The translations under genes were made by a program, and so were the position numbers. This document shows positions 46,845-53,353 of a DNA stretch of 53,353 nt, one piece after another. Location: positions 1 to 53,353 of IMG/VR virus record IMGVR_UViG_3300025425_000027. One strand, written 5' to 3'. Source of the stretch: a virus. How positions within the stretch are numbered: the stretch's first letter is position 1; each line of letters opens with the position of its first letter. The notes under the pieces are model-generated. The model saw only the letters and a list, made by a program, of their open reading frames with translations. It did not search any database and was not told the origin of the DNA.

Positions 46845-47222
46845 ATGAGCAATATCGATGGATTGGCCTCCCAGTGGCTAGAAGTAAAGGCGTTAGAAAA
46901 GAAGATTATCGCACAGCGCCACGCGATAGAAGAGCAAATAACTGAGGCACTAGAAGCCAAGGGTGAAGGCTCCATTACCCACAAACTTGATGAGCATAAG
47001 ATCACGCTGACACAGCCTGTGTCTCGCAAGGTTGACGCCATCGTTTGGGAAAAAATCAAACATAAAATTCCTGAGAACATGCACCCGGTGAAGGTGACAT
47101 TATCGGCTGACGCGGCTGGCTGCAAATATCTGGTGGAGAAAGAACACCGGATGTGGGCCAAGATTGCTGATGCCTTTGAAACTAAGCAGGGCAAGATCGG
47201 CGTTAAAGTCGAAACCTTTTAA
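46845..47222 (+). CDS. Conserved early phage protein (coiled-coil, DUF7173-like), 125 aa
   Basis: A 125-residue protein with an N-terminal coiled coil (LASQWLEVKALEKKIIAQRH AIEE) and a mixed alpha/beta C-terminal half: HKLDEHKITLTQPVSRKVDA, then IPENMHPVKVTLSADAAGCK. I recall this order from phage early regions, with proteins annotated as DUF7173-like or as siphovirus Gp157-type. It is the first gene of the plus operon. Role unknown; an early replication or host-modifying protein is plausible. RBS GAAAGGAAATTGCA. Confidence 0.7.
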   Translation: MSNIDGLASQWLEVKALEKKIIAQRHAIEEQITEALEAKGEGSITHKLDEHKITLTQPVSRKVDAIVWEKIKHKIPENMHPVKVTLSADAAGCKYLVEKEHRMWAKIADAFETKQGKIGVKVETF

Positions 47223-47248
47223 TTGAAATCTGAAAAAGGAAAAATGAA

Positions 47249-48058
47249 ATGCACATTGATCAAATAGCCACAACCATCACACCTGAGATGGCGAGTGAAC
47301 TTCTTACAAAGAACTACGCAAACCGTAAGCTATCAAAGCCAAACTATACTCACTACATGACCGACATGCTAAATGGGTCTTGGCAGCTTAACGGGGAGAC
47401 AATTAAGGTCGCCATTGATGGTGAGTTAATTGATGGTCAAAATAGACTGACTGCTTGCGTAATGGCAGGAAAACCTTTCCGAACTGTTTTAATCACGGGC
47501 CTTCCGAATACTGTAAAGAAGACCATCGACGGTGGGAAAAAGCGTTCGTTTAATGACCGCGCCCAAATGGACGGAACAAAGCACGGTGCAGCGGTGGGAA
47601 GTGCCATTAACTTTATGGCCAGCTTGGCTAATAAAACTTCCAGAAAAACGGCACTACTTACGCACAGCGAAATGTTTGAAGTATTAGAGATGCACCCAAA
47701 ACTTTGGGATAGTGCGGAATTTTGCTATAAATGTTTTACTGGCATGGCAAGCTCTCTAACTGCGCTGCACTATATCGCGTCATCATTAGGTAACAAAGAT
47801 GAGGCTGATTCTATGGTTCAAGTTTGGCGAGACGGACAAAGAACATATGAGAATGACGCAATGGTTTTCTGCCGTGAGTTCATGATCAGTGACAGCCAAA
47901 AACAAAAAAAGGCGGACTACAACTTTAGGTATTCCTTGTTGATAAATTGTTACAACAAGTTCCTGACTAAGTCGCCAATGACACAAGCCAGACTTCGAGC
48001 GGATCTAAGTTTCATCGATGGCTGGAACGAATATGCAATGTTTAAAAAGGAGAAGTGA
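47249..48058 (+). CDS. ParB/sulfiredoxin-fold-like phage protein, 269 aa
   Basis: A 269-residue protein. The N-terminal part has NYANRKLSKPNYTHYMTDML, then GSWQLNGETIKVAIDGELID and DGQNRLTACVMAGKPFRTVL. The GxLIDGQHRLxA signature of phage ParB-like/Srx-fold proteins is clear, with Asn replacing the usual His. The C-terminal ~140 residues are helical. Members are thought to bind nucleic acid or nucleotides; the role in phages is not established. RBS AAAGGA. It lies upstream of Sak4 and SSB genes. Confidence 0.75.
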   Translation: MHIDQIATTITPEMASELLTKNYANRKLSKPNYTHYMTDMLNGSWQLNGETIKVAIDGELIDGQNRLTACVMAGKPFRTVLITGLPNTVKKTIDGGKKRSFNDRAQMDGTKHGAAVGSAINFMASLANKTSRKTALLTHSEMFEVLEMHPKLWDSAEFCYKCFTGMASSLTALHYIASSLGNKDEADSMVQVWRDGQRTYENDAMVFCREFMISDSQKQKKADYNFRYSLLINCYNKFLTKSPMTQARLRADLSFIDGWNEYAMFKKEK

Positions 48059-48059
48059 A

Positions 48060-48125
48060 ATGGAGAGAACAATGGATGAAATTTTAGATGAGGTGTTTGG
48101 CCTTGTATTTGGGAAGGATTGGTAA
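48060..48125 (+). CDS. Leader-type mini-ORF, 21 aa
   Basis: A 21-codon frame, MERTMDEILDEVFGLVFGKD plus W, with a strong RBS (AAGGAGAAGTGAA) and a stop overlapping the ATG of the Sak4-like gene (TAATG). It is acidic and amphipathic. It may be a coupling peptide that sets the translation of the following ATPase, or a real micro-protein. No family is known to me. Confidence 0.45.
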   Translation: MERTMDEILDEVFGLVFGKDW

Positions 48126-48883
48126 TGGCTATTAATCTTAAATCACTGTCGAAGCCTACGGGCCAACGACCAATCATTGCCACGCTCTTTGGTGAGGGCG
48201 GCATGGGCAAGACCACTCTGGCTGCTATGTTTCCCAATCCTGTGTTTATCAGGACTGAGGATGGCACGGCCAGTCTGACAGGTAATGACAACGTCAGCAT
48301 GTTTCCGCTGGCCACGTCCACTCAGGATGTTCTGGATGCGATTGAGGCTTTGGCAACGGAGAAGCACGAACACAAGACACTGGTCATCGATAGCATCACG
48401 CAACTGGCCACACTAATTGAAAGCGAAATTGTGGCGTCTGATCCGAAGGCAAAGTCGATCAACCAAGCGGGTGGCGGCTACGGCGCGGGATACAGCACGG
48501 CTGCTGAAAAGCATCGGCAGATCCGCGAGTGGGCTGGTTCGCTTGCCTATGAGCGCGACATGAACGTGATTTTCATTGGCCACGCCGACACTGAGACGTT
48601 GGACTTGCCAGACATGGACCCATTCGCACGGTACACGGTGCGGATGCATAAGAAGTCTATCCCGCACTACACTGACAACTGCGATCTTGTTGGATTAATC
48701 CGACTGAAGACATTTGTCCGTGGCGGTGAGGGCGACAAGAAACGTGCGATCAGCACTGGGGAACGCGAGATCATCTGCTTCCCACAGGCATCGTCAGTTA
48801 CTAAAAACCGCTTCAACATAAGCGAACCTTTGCCGTTCACGTTTGACGGCGGCAACCCTTTTGCAGACTTTATAACAGAGTAG
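48125..48883 (+). CDS. Sak4-like/AAA_24 recombination ATPase
   Basis: A 252-residue RecA-like ATPase. GEGGMGKTT (residues 23-31) is Walker A and TLVIDS (85-90) is Walker B; TEDGTASL and FIGHADTETLDLPDMD are typical of the phage nucleotide-binding protein family AAA_24, including the Sak4 single-strand annealing recombinases. The DUF669-type SSB encoded next is the usual Sak4 partner. It starts at ATG 48125 with GGAAGGA upstream, coupled to the mini-ORF. Predicted role: strand annealing or exchange during replication and repair. Confidence 0.85.
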   Translation: MAINLKSLSKPTGQRPIIATLFGEGGMGKTTLAAMFPNPVFIRTEDGTASLTGNDNVSMFPLATSTQDVLDAIEALATEKHEHKTLVIDSITQLATLIESEIVASDPKAKSINQAGGGYGAGYSTAAEKHRQIREWAGSLAYERDMNVIFIGHADTETLDLPDMDPFARYTVRMHKKSIPHYTDNCDLVGLIRLKTFVRGGEGDKKRAISTGEREIICFPQASSVTKNRFNISEPLPFTFDGGNPFADFITE

Positions 48884-48894
48884 GAGAAACTCAA

Positions 48895-49362
48895 ATGGAC
48901 TTAAATGGATTTAACGCGCTGGAGATTGAACCAGCAACATCATACGAACCGCTGCCAGCGGATTGGTATAAGGTTGTCATCACTGACACCGAAGAGAAGC
49001 CAACCAAGGCGCAGACGGGTTCATACCTTCAGCTCACGATTGAAGTGATCGAAGGCAACCATGCGGGTCGCAAGGTGTTTGATCGCCTGAACCTGAAGAA
49101 CCCGAACAGCGTTGCTGTTGAGATTGCCCAGCGCAGCCTGTCAAGCATCTGTCGCTCTATTGGGGTCAACAACCCGAAGGACAGTATGGAGCTGCGTGAC
49201 AAGCCTCTGATGGTTAAATTGGCGGTGAATCCAGCGGACGGCCAGTACGGCGCGTCTAACGACATCAAGGAGTATGCAGCGGCCAACGGCGCAACTGCGT
49301 CACCAGCTCCTGCGGCTGCGGCGGCAACGGGTGGCACAGCTACGCCACCTTGGAAGCGATAG
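48895..49362 (+). CDS. Single-stranded DNA-binding protein (DUF669-like)
   Basis: A 155-residue protein with an OB-fold-like beta domain (SYEPLPADWYKVVITDTEEK; SYLQLTIEVIEGNHAGRKVF) and helices (LSSICRSIGVNNPKDSMELR). It ends in an Ala/Pro-rich linker and a WKR tip (GTATPPWKR). This matches DUF669-type phage SSBs that pair with Sak4. The C-terminal linker plus tip resembles partner-binding tails of other SSBs, although it is basic here instead of acidic. RBS AGGAGAAACTCA. Confidence 0.8.
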   Translation: MDLNGFNALEIEPATSYEPLPADWYKVVITDTEEKPTKAQTGSYLQLTIEVIEGNHAGRKVFDRLNLKNPNSVAVEIAQRSLSSICRSIGVNNPKDSMELRDKPLMVKLAVNPADGQYGASNDIKEYAAANGATASPAPAAAAATGGTATPPWKR

Positions 49363-49374
49363 TTCTTTTCTATG

Positions 49375-49400
49375 ATGGGGCGGCTGGTCTGCCCCATTTT
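49375..49400 (+). terminator. Terminator/attenuator after SSB gene
   Basis: ATGGGGC (49375-49381) pairs with GCCCCAT (49391-49397) around a nine-base loop, followed by TTTT. The 7-bp stem with a short U run would reduce, not abolish, transcription into the exonuclease and helicase genes. Confidence 0.65.
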
Positions 49401-49420
49401 GTGAATAGAAGGAGGGTACG

Positions 49421-49489
49421 ATGCTAGAATATATCGTGATAGTTTTTGTTATTAACCTATCGTTAAACATGATGGGGGTGTTTCAATGA
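49421..49489 (+). CDS. Small single-TM peptide, 22 aa
   Basis: A 22-residue frame MLEYIVIVFVINLSLNMMGV plus FQ with an excellent RBS (AGAAGGAGGGTACG). Nearly all of it is hydrophobic and would form one transmembrane helix. The stop overlaps the start of the exonuclease gene (ATGA), so coupling is likely. It could be a micro-protein acting on the membrane, or a leader peptide. Confidence 0.5.
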   Translation: MLEYIVIVFVINLSLNMMGVFQ

Positions 49490-50427
49490 ACCTTGAGCCA
49501 ATGGCCACGCCAAAGACGATTGAGGCGATTTACCAATACTACAAAGACAGGCGCAAGAATGAGCATCGGCCCCACTTGGGCGGGAGCCAGATCGGCAACG
49601 ATTGCAGCCGCGCTCTGTGGTATCAATTCAGACACGCTTGGCGTCCTAGCTTTGATGGTAGGATGCTTCGTCTTTTTGAGACGGGTGATCGTGAAGAGGA
49701 TCGGGTTGTGTCGAACCTTCGAGCTGTCGGCGTTAAGGTCTGGGAGAAAGATCCAGAGACGGGATTGCAGGTTAGGTTCGAGGCTTGCGGCGGTCACTTT
49801 GCATTGAGCTTAGACGGTGTGGGTGAGGGGTTTAAGGAAAGCAGCAAGCCACACACGCTTGAGTTCAAGACGATGAACGAGAAGAACTTCAAGGCTCTGA
49901 AGAACCTTGGATGCAAGAAGTCCAAGCCAGTGTATTGGGCGCAGTGTCAGATCGGGATGCACTTGGCGGGGATCGACAGGTGCTATTTCTTTGCGGTCAA
50001 CAAAAACACAGATGAGATGTACGGCGAGCGGATTAAGCTCGACAAGGCGGAGGCCAAGCTGTTGGTCAGCAAGGCTGAGAACATTGTGTTTTCGGCAACA
50101 CCGCCCTCGAAGCTGCACGAAGATCCCAGCAACTGGCAGTGCAAGTTCTGTTCTTACTGGGCTGTCTGCCACGGTTGCAAGATCCCAGAGGTGAGCTGTC
50201 GGACGTGCAGCCATGTGACACCTGAGAAGGATGGAACGTGGACCTGCGCCAAGGGCAAGCCTGTTGAGACGTGCGATGAGCATTTGTACATCCCTCAGAT
50301 CATGCCGAAAGATTTGGTTGTGACGGACGCTGGTGATGATTTCGTTGAATACGAGGATCAGGATACTGGCGAGGTCATCCGCAATCAGGGCAACAGCCAA
50401 GAGATATTCGACGGGAGGATGCAGTGA
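49486..50427 (+). CDS. Cas4/RecB-like exonuclease with Fe-S cysteines
   Basis: A 313-residue PD-(D/E)XK nuclease. HLGGSQIGNDCSRALWYQFR opens the domain; D110 (SLDGVGEG) and E126-x-K128 (LEFKTMNEKNF) are the catalytic residues, and YWAQCQIGMHLAGIDRCYFF is the following helix-strand pair. C40 with C219, C222 and C228 (WQCKFCSYWAVCHG) matches the 4Fe-4S pattern of Cas4 and AddB. A second Cys cluster (CRTCSH...CAKGKPVETC, about 237-260) may bind zinc. It would resect ends to feed the Sak4/SSB annealing pair encoded just upstream. Confidence 0.85.
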   Translation: MNLEPMATPKTIEAIYQYYKDRRKNEHRPHLGGSQIGNDCSRALWYQFRHAWRPSFDGRMLRLFETGDREEDRVVSNLRAVGVKVWEKDPETGLQVRFEACGGHFALSLDGVGEGFKESSKPHTLEFKTMNEKNFKALKNLGCKKSKPVYWAQCQIGMHLAGIDRCYFFAVNKNTDEMYGERIKLDKAEAKLLVSKAENIVFSATPPSKLHEDPSNWQCKFCSYWAVCHGCKIPEVSCRTCSHVTPEKDGTWTCAKGKPVETCDEHLYIPQIMPKDLVVTDAGDDFVEYEDQDTGEVIRNQGNSQEIFDGRMQ

Positions 50428-50702
50428 TGGACCGCGAAGGATTAGGTGAAGTAATTGCAATCATGTTGGATGTTATGCCGGGTAATATCAGTGAAAAAGA
50501 CATTTCAATCATCATGGTCAATTTCATCATTAATAAGAAAATGGCCAATCACTGGCCGCTAATAAATGAGTATATCGAAAACGGTTTGGTTGAGTTTTTG
50601 GTTTCTAAGGCTGTCGAGAACGACATGAATGGGCGGTTAATCCAAGACGCCGTTAAAGATGCGAATGATTTTCTGGAGGGAATTGTAAATGGCGCAGGGT
50701 GA
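50427..50702 (+). CDS. Hypothetical 91-aa helical protein
   Basis: A 91-residue, probably all-helical protein: MDREGLGEVIAIMLDVMPGN, then ISEKDISIIMVNFIINKKMA and NDFLEGIVNGAG at the end. The ATG at 50427 overlaps the upstream stop (TGATG); a GTG just before it is less likely. It lies between the exonuclease and another nuclease-fold protein. No known family was recognised. Its 3' end overlaps the next gene by 14 bases. Confidence 0.65.
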   Translation: MDREGLGEVIAIMLDVMPGNISEKDISIIMVNFIINKKMANHWPLINEYIENGLVEFLVSKAVENDMNGRLIQDAVKDANDFLEGIVNGAG

Positions 50703-51216
50703 AGAAAAGATCTTGAGCATCAGATTGACGCGATCAGAAATATCAGAAGCAAAGCAGGCGGCTGCGCTACGCTGGCAACTGGCACGGGCTAGTGGAGTTG
50801 CTAACCAGCGCAGAGACAATAGGTCAGACGGCGACATCGACCTTTTAGGCGTCAAGGCTGAGATAGCTGTGGCGAAGGCATTGCAGCTTCCATACAGGGC
50901 GTCCGCACTTGGGATCGATAGTGGGGCAGACATCTGGGCAGATGACGTTGGCATTGATGTGAAGTCTACATTTTATCAGACAGGCAAGCTGCTGTTTAAG
51001 TCTCTGGAAGCATTCGTTGCTGAGTATGCCATATTGGTTACGGCATCGGGCGAAGAGGATGTGATGCGCGTTATTGGCGGCATGGGCCGGGATAGATTTA
51101 AGACTGACGCAGTTCAAGTGGATCTTGGCCGGGGTCCATGTTGGGTTGCAGCCCAAGATACATTGACGCCGATAGAAGGTGTCTGGCTTGGATTTACGCA
51201 ATGGAGGATGCGCTGA
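50689..51216 (+). CDS. PD-(D/E)XK nuclease-fold protein, 175 aa
   Basis: A 175-residue protein. GVKAEIAVAKALQLPY contains an early conserved Glu (E58). GIDSGADIWADDVGIDVKST carries D81 and D90-V-K92, the core of a PD-(D/E)XK site of the resolvase/restriction-like type. The C-terminal part is beta-rich (GGMGRDRFKTDAVQVDLG). It may be a Holliday-junction resolvase or a nicking enzyme. It overlaps the helicase start by one base (TGATG), supporting a role in replication or recombination. Confidence 0.75.
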   Translation: MAQGEEKILSIRLTRSEISEAKQAAALRWQLARASGVANQRRDNRSDGDIDLLGVKAEIAVAKALQLPYRASALGIDSGADIWADDVGIDVKSTFYQTGKLLFKSLEAFVAEYAILVTASGEEDVMRVIGGMGRDRFKTDAVQVDLGRGPCWVAAQDTLTPIEGVWLGFTQWRMR

Positions 51217-52880
51217 TGACCTTTGAATTAAGAGACTACCAGAAAGATGCGATTGACGGCCTGTACAACTATTGGGCTGGCAAGGCTGGGGACAACCCAC
51301 TGATCGTTGCGCCGACTGGGTCTGGCAAGACGGCGATCATCGCGCAGTTGATTAAGGATGCTATGGGCTTTCCCGGCACACGGGTGCTGGTTGTGACGCA
51401 TGTGAAGGAGCTGTTGGAGCAAGGCGCAGATGGGTTGCTGAAGCTGTACCCAGAGGCTGATTTTGGACTCTACAGCGCAGGTTTGAAGCAAAAGGTGCTA
51501 GGCAGACCAATCACGTTTGCAGGCATCCAGTCGATCTGGGAGAGGGCGTATGACATTGTGCCTGCCCCTGACTTGGTTCTGATCGATGAGGCGCACTTGC
51601 TACCCAAAAATACTGAGACAAGATACAATCGGTTTATCGCTGATCTGAAGGTGTGCAACCCAGACGTGAAGGTGGTGGGGCTTACGGCCACGCCATACAG
51701 GCTGGACAGCGGGTATCTGCATGAGGGAAAAGGCGCGATCTTTGACGGGATTGCCCACGACATCCCAGTGGCCATGCTAATGGAGCAAGGCTACCTGTCG
51801 CCTGTGATCAGCAAGGGCGGCGTAAAGCAGATAAATCTGGAGGGTGTTGGCAAGCGGGGCGGTGAGTTCATTGAGAGCCAGCTTGCAACTGCGGCGTCTG
51901 ACCCAGAGCTGGTGAGGTCTACTGTCGAGGAGATCGTGCGGCTTGGATCGGATCGGAAAAGCTGGCTGGTGTTCAGCAGCGGGGTCAACCACGCTAATAT
52001 GTTGGCTGATGAATTTGAGGCCCACGATATTGCAGTTGGCGTGGTGACAGGCACAGACAGCGACAAGGTGCGCGAGAAGACCATTGCAGACTTCAAGAGC
52101 GGTGAGCTGCGCTGCCTGATTAACGTGAACGTGTTGACCACGGGGTTCGATCACCCACCAGTTGATCTAGTCGCTTTGGTTAGGGCTACGGCATCGACGG
52201 GCCTTTACGTTCAGATGGTGGGCCGGGGAACGCGGATTGCTGACGGTAAGGAAAACTGCCTGATTCTGGATTACGGCCAGAATGTCGAGCGGCACGGGTT
52301 TATCGATCAGGTAAAGCCAAAGGATAAGATGTCGAGCGGAGACGGCGAAGCGCCGACCAAGCAGTGCGAGAGCTGCCAGACAATGGTTCACGCAGCCTGT
52401 CAGATCTGCCCTGAGTGCGGGTTCCAGTTTCCTGCGCCGACACTCAACCACAGCGCAAACTCCTATCGTGGGGCCATGCTATCGTCTCAGGTAGTGGCTG
52501 AGTGGTATGACGTGGATAGCGTGGCGTATGCGCGGCATAAGAAGGAGGGCAAGCCAGACAGCGTGAAGGTGACGTATTACGCTGGGCTGATGGCTGTGAG
52601 CGAGTGGCTATGCCCAGATCACGGCGGGTATGCTGAGAGCCGCTACAAAGCTCGCAAGGCGTTGCTGACCTCTGATGCCAACAGCACGGATGATGCACTC
52701 AACGAATGCCAGTTTTGGGTTAAACCCAGCAAGATTAAGGTTAAGCCATCCAACCATGACCCGCGCTATCAAGAGATCGTGCAGTTTGATTATACTCAAG
52801 TGGAGAGAAAACATGAGACGAAGACGCAAGGCTTCGGGGGTTACGCTAATCTCAACGACCTCGAAGACATACCCTTCTGA
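51216..52880 (+). CDS. SSL2/DEAD-type superfamily 2 helicase with zinc ribbon
   Basis: A 554-residue SF2 helicase. ELRDYQKDAID is the Q-like opening, APTGSGKT (32-39) is Walker A, LIDEAH (near 122) is motif II and GLTATPYR (near 155) is motif III. TTGFDHPP and QMVGRGTRIADG are motifs V and VI. After the core comes a zinc ribbon (CESC at ~384 and CPECG at ~400) and a 130-residue C-terminal domain (SVKVTYYAGLMAVSEWLCPD). GGAGG precedes the ATG at 51216. It probably unwinds DNA in replication or recombination. The C-terminal domain is conserved in similar phage helicases. Confidence 0.85.
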   Translation: MTFELRDYQKDAIDGLYNYWAGKAGDNPLIVAPTGSGKTAIIAQLIKDAMGFPGTRVLVVTHVKELLEQGADGLLKLYPEADFGLYSAGLKQKVLGRPITFAGIQSIWERAYDIVPAPDLVLIDEAHLLPKNTETRYNRFIADLKVCNPDVKVVGLTATPYRLDSGYLHEGKGAIFDGIAHDIPVAMLMEQGYLSPVISKGGVKQINLEGVGKRGGEFIESQLATAASDPELVRSTVEEIVRLGSDRKSWLVFSSGVNHANMLADEFEAHDIAVGVVTGTDSDKVREKTIADFKSGELRCLINVNVLTTGFDHPPVDLVALVRATASTGLYVQMVGRGTRIADGKENCLILDYGQNVERHGFIDQVKPKDKMSSGDGEAPTKQCESCQTMVHAACQICPECGFQFPAPTLNHSANSYRGAMLSSQVVAEWYDVDSVAYARHKKEGKPDSVKVTYYAGLMAVSEWLCPDHGGYAESRYKARKALLTSDANSTDDALNECQFWVKPSKIKVKPSNHDPRYQEIVQFDYTQVERKHETKTQGFGGYANLNDLEDIPF

Positions 52881-53202
52881 GCATTCGGAACAGGTTGGTT
52901 TTGTCAATTGGTTTCGGGTTCAGTATCCAAACGTGCTGATCTTTGCGATACCCAATGGAGAGAAGCGAGCGATCACCGTGGCCAAGCGATTGAAGGCGGA
53001 GGGCGTGGTGCGGGGCATACCAGATCTTTTCATTCCACAGTGGAACCTGTGGGTTGAGATGAAGAGGGTTTCGGGTGGGCGACTTTCCCCCGAACAGAAA
53101 GGAATGATTGGATACCTTGAGGGTGTTGGCCATAAAGTGATTGTAGGCAAGGGCGCGGCGGATGCGTCAAAGCAGATACTGGAGTTTAGAAATGGAACAT
53201 GA
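52813..53202 (+). CDS. VRR-NUC endonuclease
   Basis: A 129-residue VRR-NUC protein. SEHSEQVGFVNWFR holds the first Glu, then FAIPNGEKR, VRGIPDLFIPQ with D71, WVEMKR with E82 and K84, and LSPEQKGMIGYLEGVGHKVI with Q95. VRR-NUC enzymes of phages act as structure-specific nucleases or Holliday-junction resolvases. The start at 52813 follows GGAGAGAAAAC and the gene overlaps the helicase by 68 bases; a longer in-frame start further upstream has no RBS. It closes the plus replication operon. Confidence 0.85.
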   Translation: MRRRRKASGVTLISTTSKTYPSEHSEQVGFVNWFRVQYPNVLIFAIPNGEKRAITVAKRLKAEGVVRGIPDLFIPQWNLWVEMKRVSGGRLSPEQKGMIGYLEGVGHKVIVGKGAADASKQILEFRNGT

Positions 53203-53317
53203 AGAGGGCTTAGAGCCATTATTTTTAGAGCGTAAGCACGTTAAGTTTATTGTGCTGTGGGGCGCTGCTGTGACGTGCGTATTGGGCGCTATCATACTCG
53301 AAAGGTTTTTTCTATGA
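53192..53317 (+). CDS. Small membrane protein, 41 aa
   Basis: A 41-residue protein: MEHEEGLEPLFLERKHVKFI, then VLWGAAVTCVLGAIILERFF. The N-terminus is acidic; residues 18-36 form a transmembrane helix. It overlaps the VRR-NUC stop by 11 bases and its own stop overlaps the next ATG by four (ATGA). This is the complete copy; the 3' part recurs at 1-96. The R14 and V17 codons differ between the two copies by synonymous changes. Function unknown; small phage inner-membrane proteins often act on host physiology. Confidence 0.65.
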   Translation: MEHEEGLEPLFLERKHVKFIVLWGAAVTCVLGAIILERFFL

Positions 53318-53353
53318 CTGACAGTGACCTGACAGCCTTTCAGGCGTCACAGC
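53222..53353. repeat. Right copy of terminal direct repeat
   Basis: Matches 1-132 except for two C-to-T differences at 53233 and 53242. Joining the two ends gives one continuous operon from the VRR-NUC gene through the oxygenase gene. The molecule is therefore circular in the assembly or has redundant ends. Confidence 0.95.
53314..53353 (+). CDS. 5' end of the 62-aa early gene (duplicate copy)
   Basis: The first 40 bases (13 codons and one base) of the gene at 93-281, starting MTDSDLTAFQASQ, cut by the end of the window. It shows that the early genes continue from the right end to the left end of the sequence. Confidence 0.85.
   Translation, partial: MTDSDLTAFQASQ

Noticed and set aside
1-53353. 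Prophage or integrative element
   Set aside because: No integrase, excisionase, lysogeny repressor pair or att-like site was seen, and the ends are redundant; the small HTH protein alone does not show lysogeny.

Overview
The window looks like an essentially complete genome of a lytic, short-tailed tailed phage (Caudoviricetes, podovirus-like). The host is probably a marine alphaproteobacterium. The first 132 bases (1-132) recur at the end (53222-53353) with two substitutions, so the sequence is a circularly closing or terminally redundant contig with a unique length near 53.2 kb. Support for a podovirus includes P22-like tail adaptor and stabilisation proteins, large internal virion proteins, a long portal and no tape measure or sheath. 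Support for a marine alphaproteobacterial host is indirect: a 3-TM holin of gene-transfer-agent type, a GcrA-like cysteine/histidine tail on one regulator, and many small protein types I recall from marine phages. No integrase, excisionase or transposase was seen.

Layout. (1) 46845-53353 continuing through 1-3045, plus strand: replication, recombination and early genes. These include a ParB-like protein, a Sak4-type ATPase, a DUF669-type SSB, a Cas4/RecB-like exonuclease, a PD-(D/E)XK protein, an SSL2-type helicase, VRR-NUC, a 2-oxoglutarate oxygenase and small early genes behind two near-identical promoters. (2) 46734-43672, minus strand: a small HTH repressor, a primase-polymerase/helicase, another HTH protein and a DUF6378-like protein, ending at a terminator. 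(3) 43116-43671, non-coding: AT-rich block, GCCATAAAT iterons and G/C tracts; the best candidate for an origin or control region. (4) 43115-40669, minus strand: a regulatory module with a sigma-region-4-like/alpha-CTD-like fusion, an NrdR-like zinc ribbon and small proteins, closed by a terminator. (5) 40494-23967, minus strand: packaging and head genes (TerS, TerL, portal, two very large unusual proteins, many tiny basic proteins, GroES-like co-chaperonin, scaffold, decoration protein, major capsid protein), ending in a UUCG-loop terminator. (6) 23832-3039, minus strand: neck, tail, fibre, a cassette of secreted fimbria-like proteins, lysis genes and internal virion proteins. The plus and minus transcription units meet tail to tail at 3039-3045.

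How it works together. No DNA polymerase of family A, B or C was recognised. The primase-polymerase/helicase fusion with SSB and Sak4 would prime and load replication, with bulk synthesis probably by the host. The divergent region 46735-46844 separates the two replication arms and carries inverted repeats suited to the small HTH protein encoded beside it.

Most interesting parts: the cassette of four to five exported proteins at 14570-17233, including a pilin-like protein and a chaperone-like protein between lysis and fibre genes; the possible RNA-polymerase-mimic fusion at 41725-42306; the covarying hairpins embedded in duplicated early promoters; and a tiny lysine-rich protein that shares its N-terminus with the major capsid protein. 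All family assignments come from reading the sequence and from memory of protein families; no database search was run.
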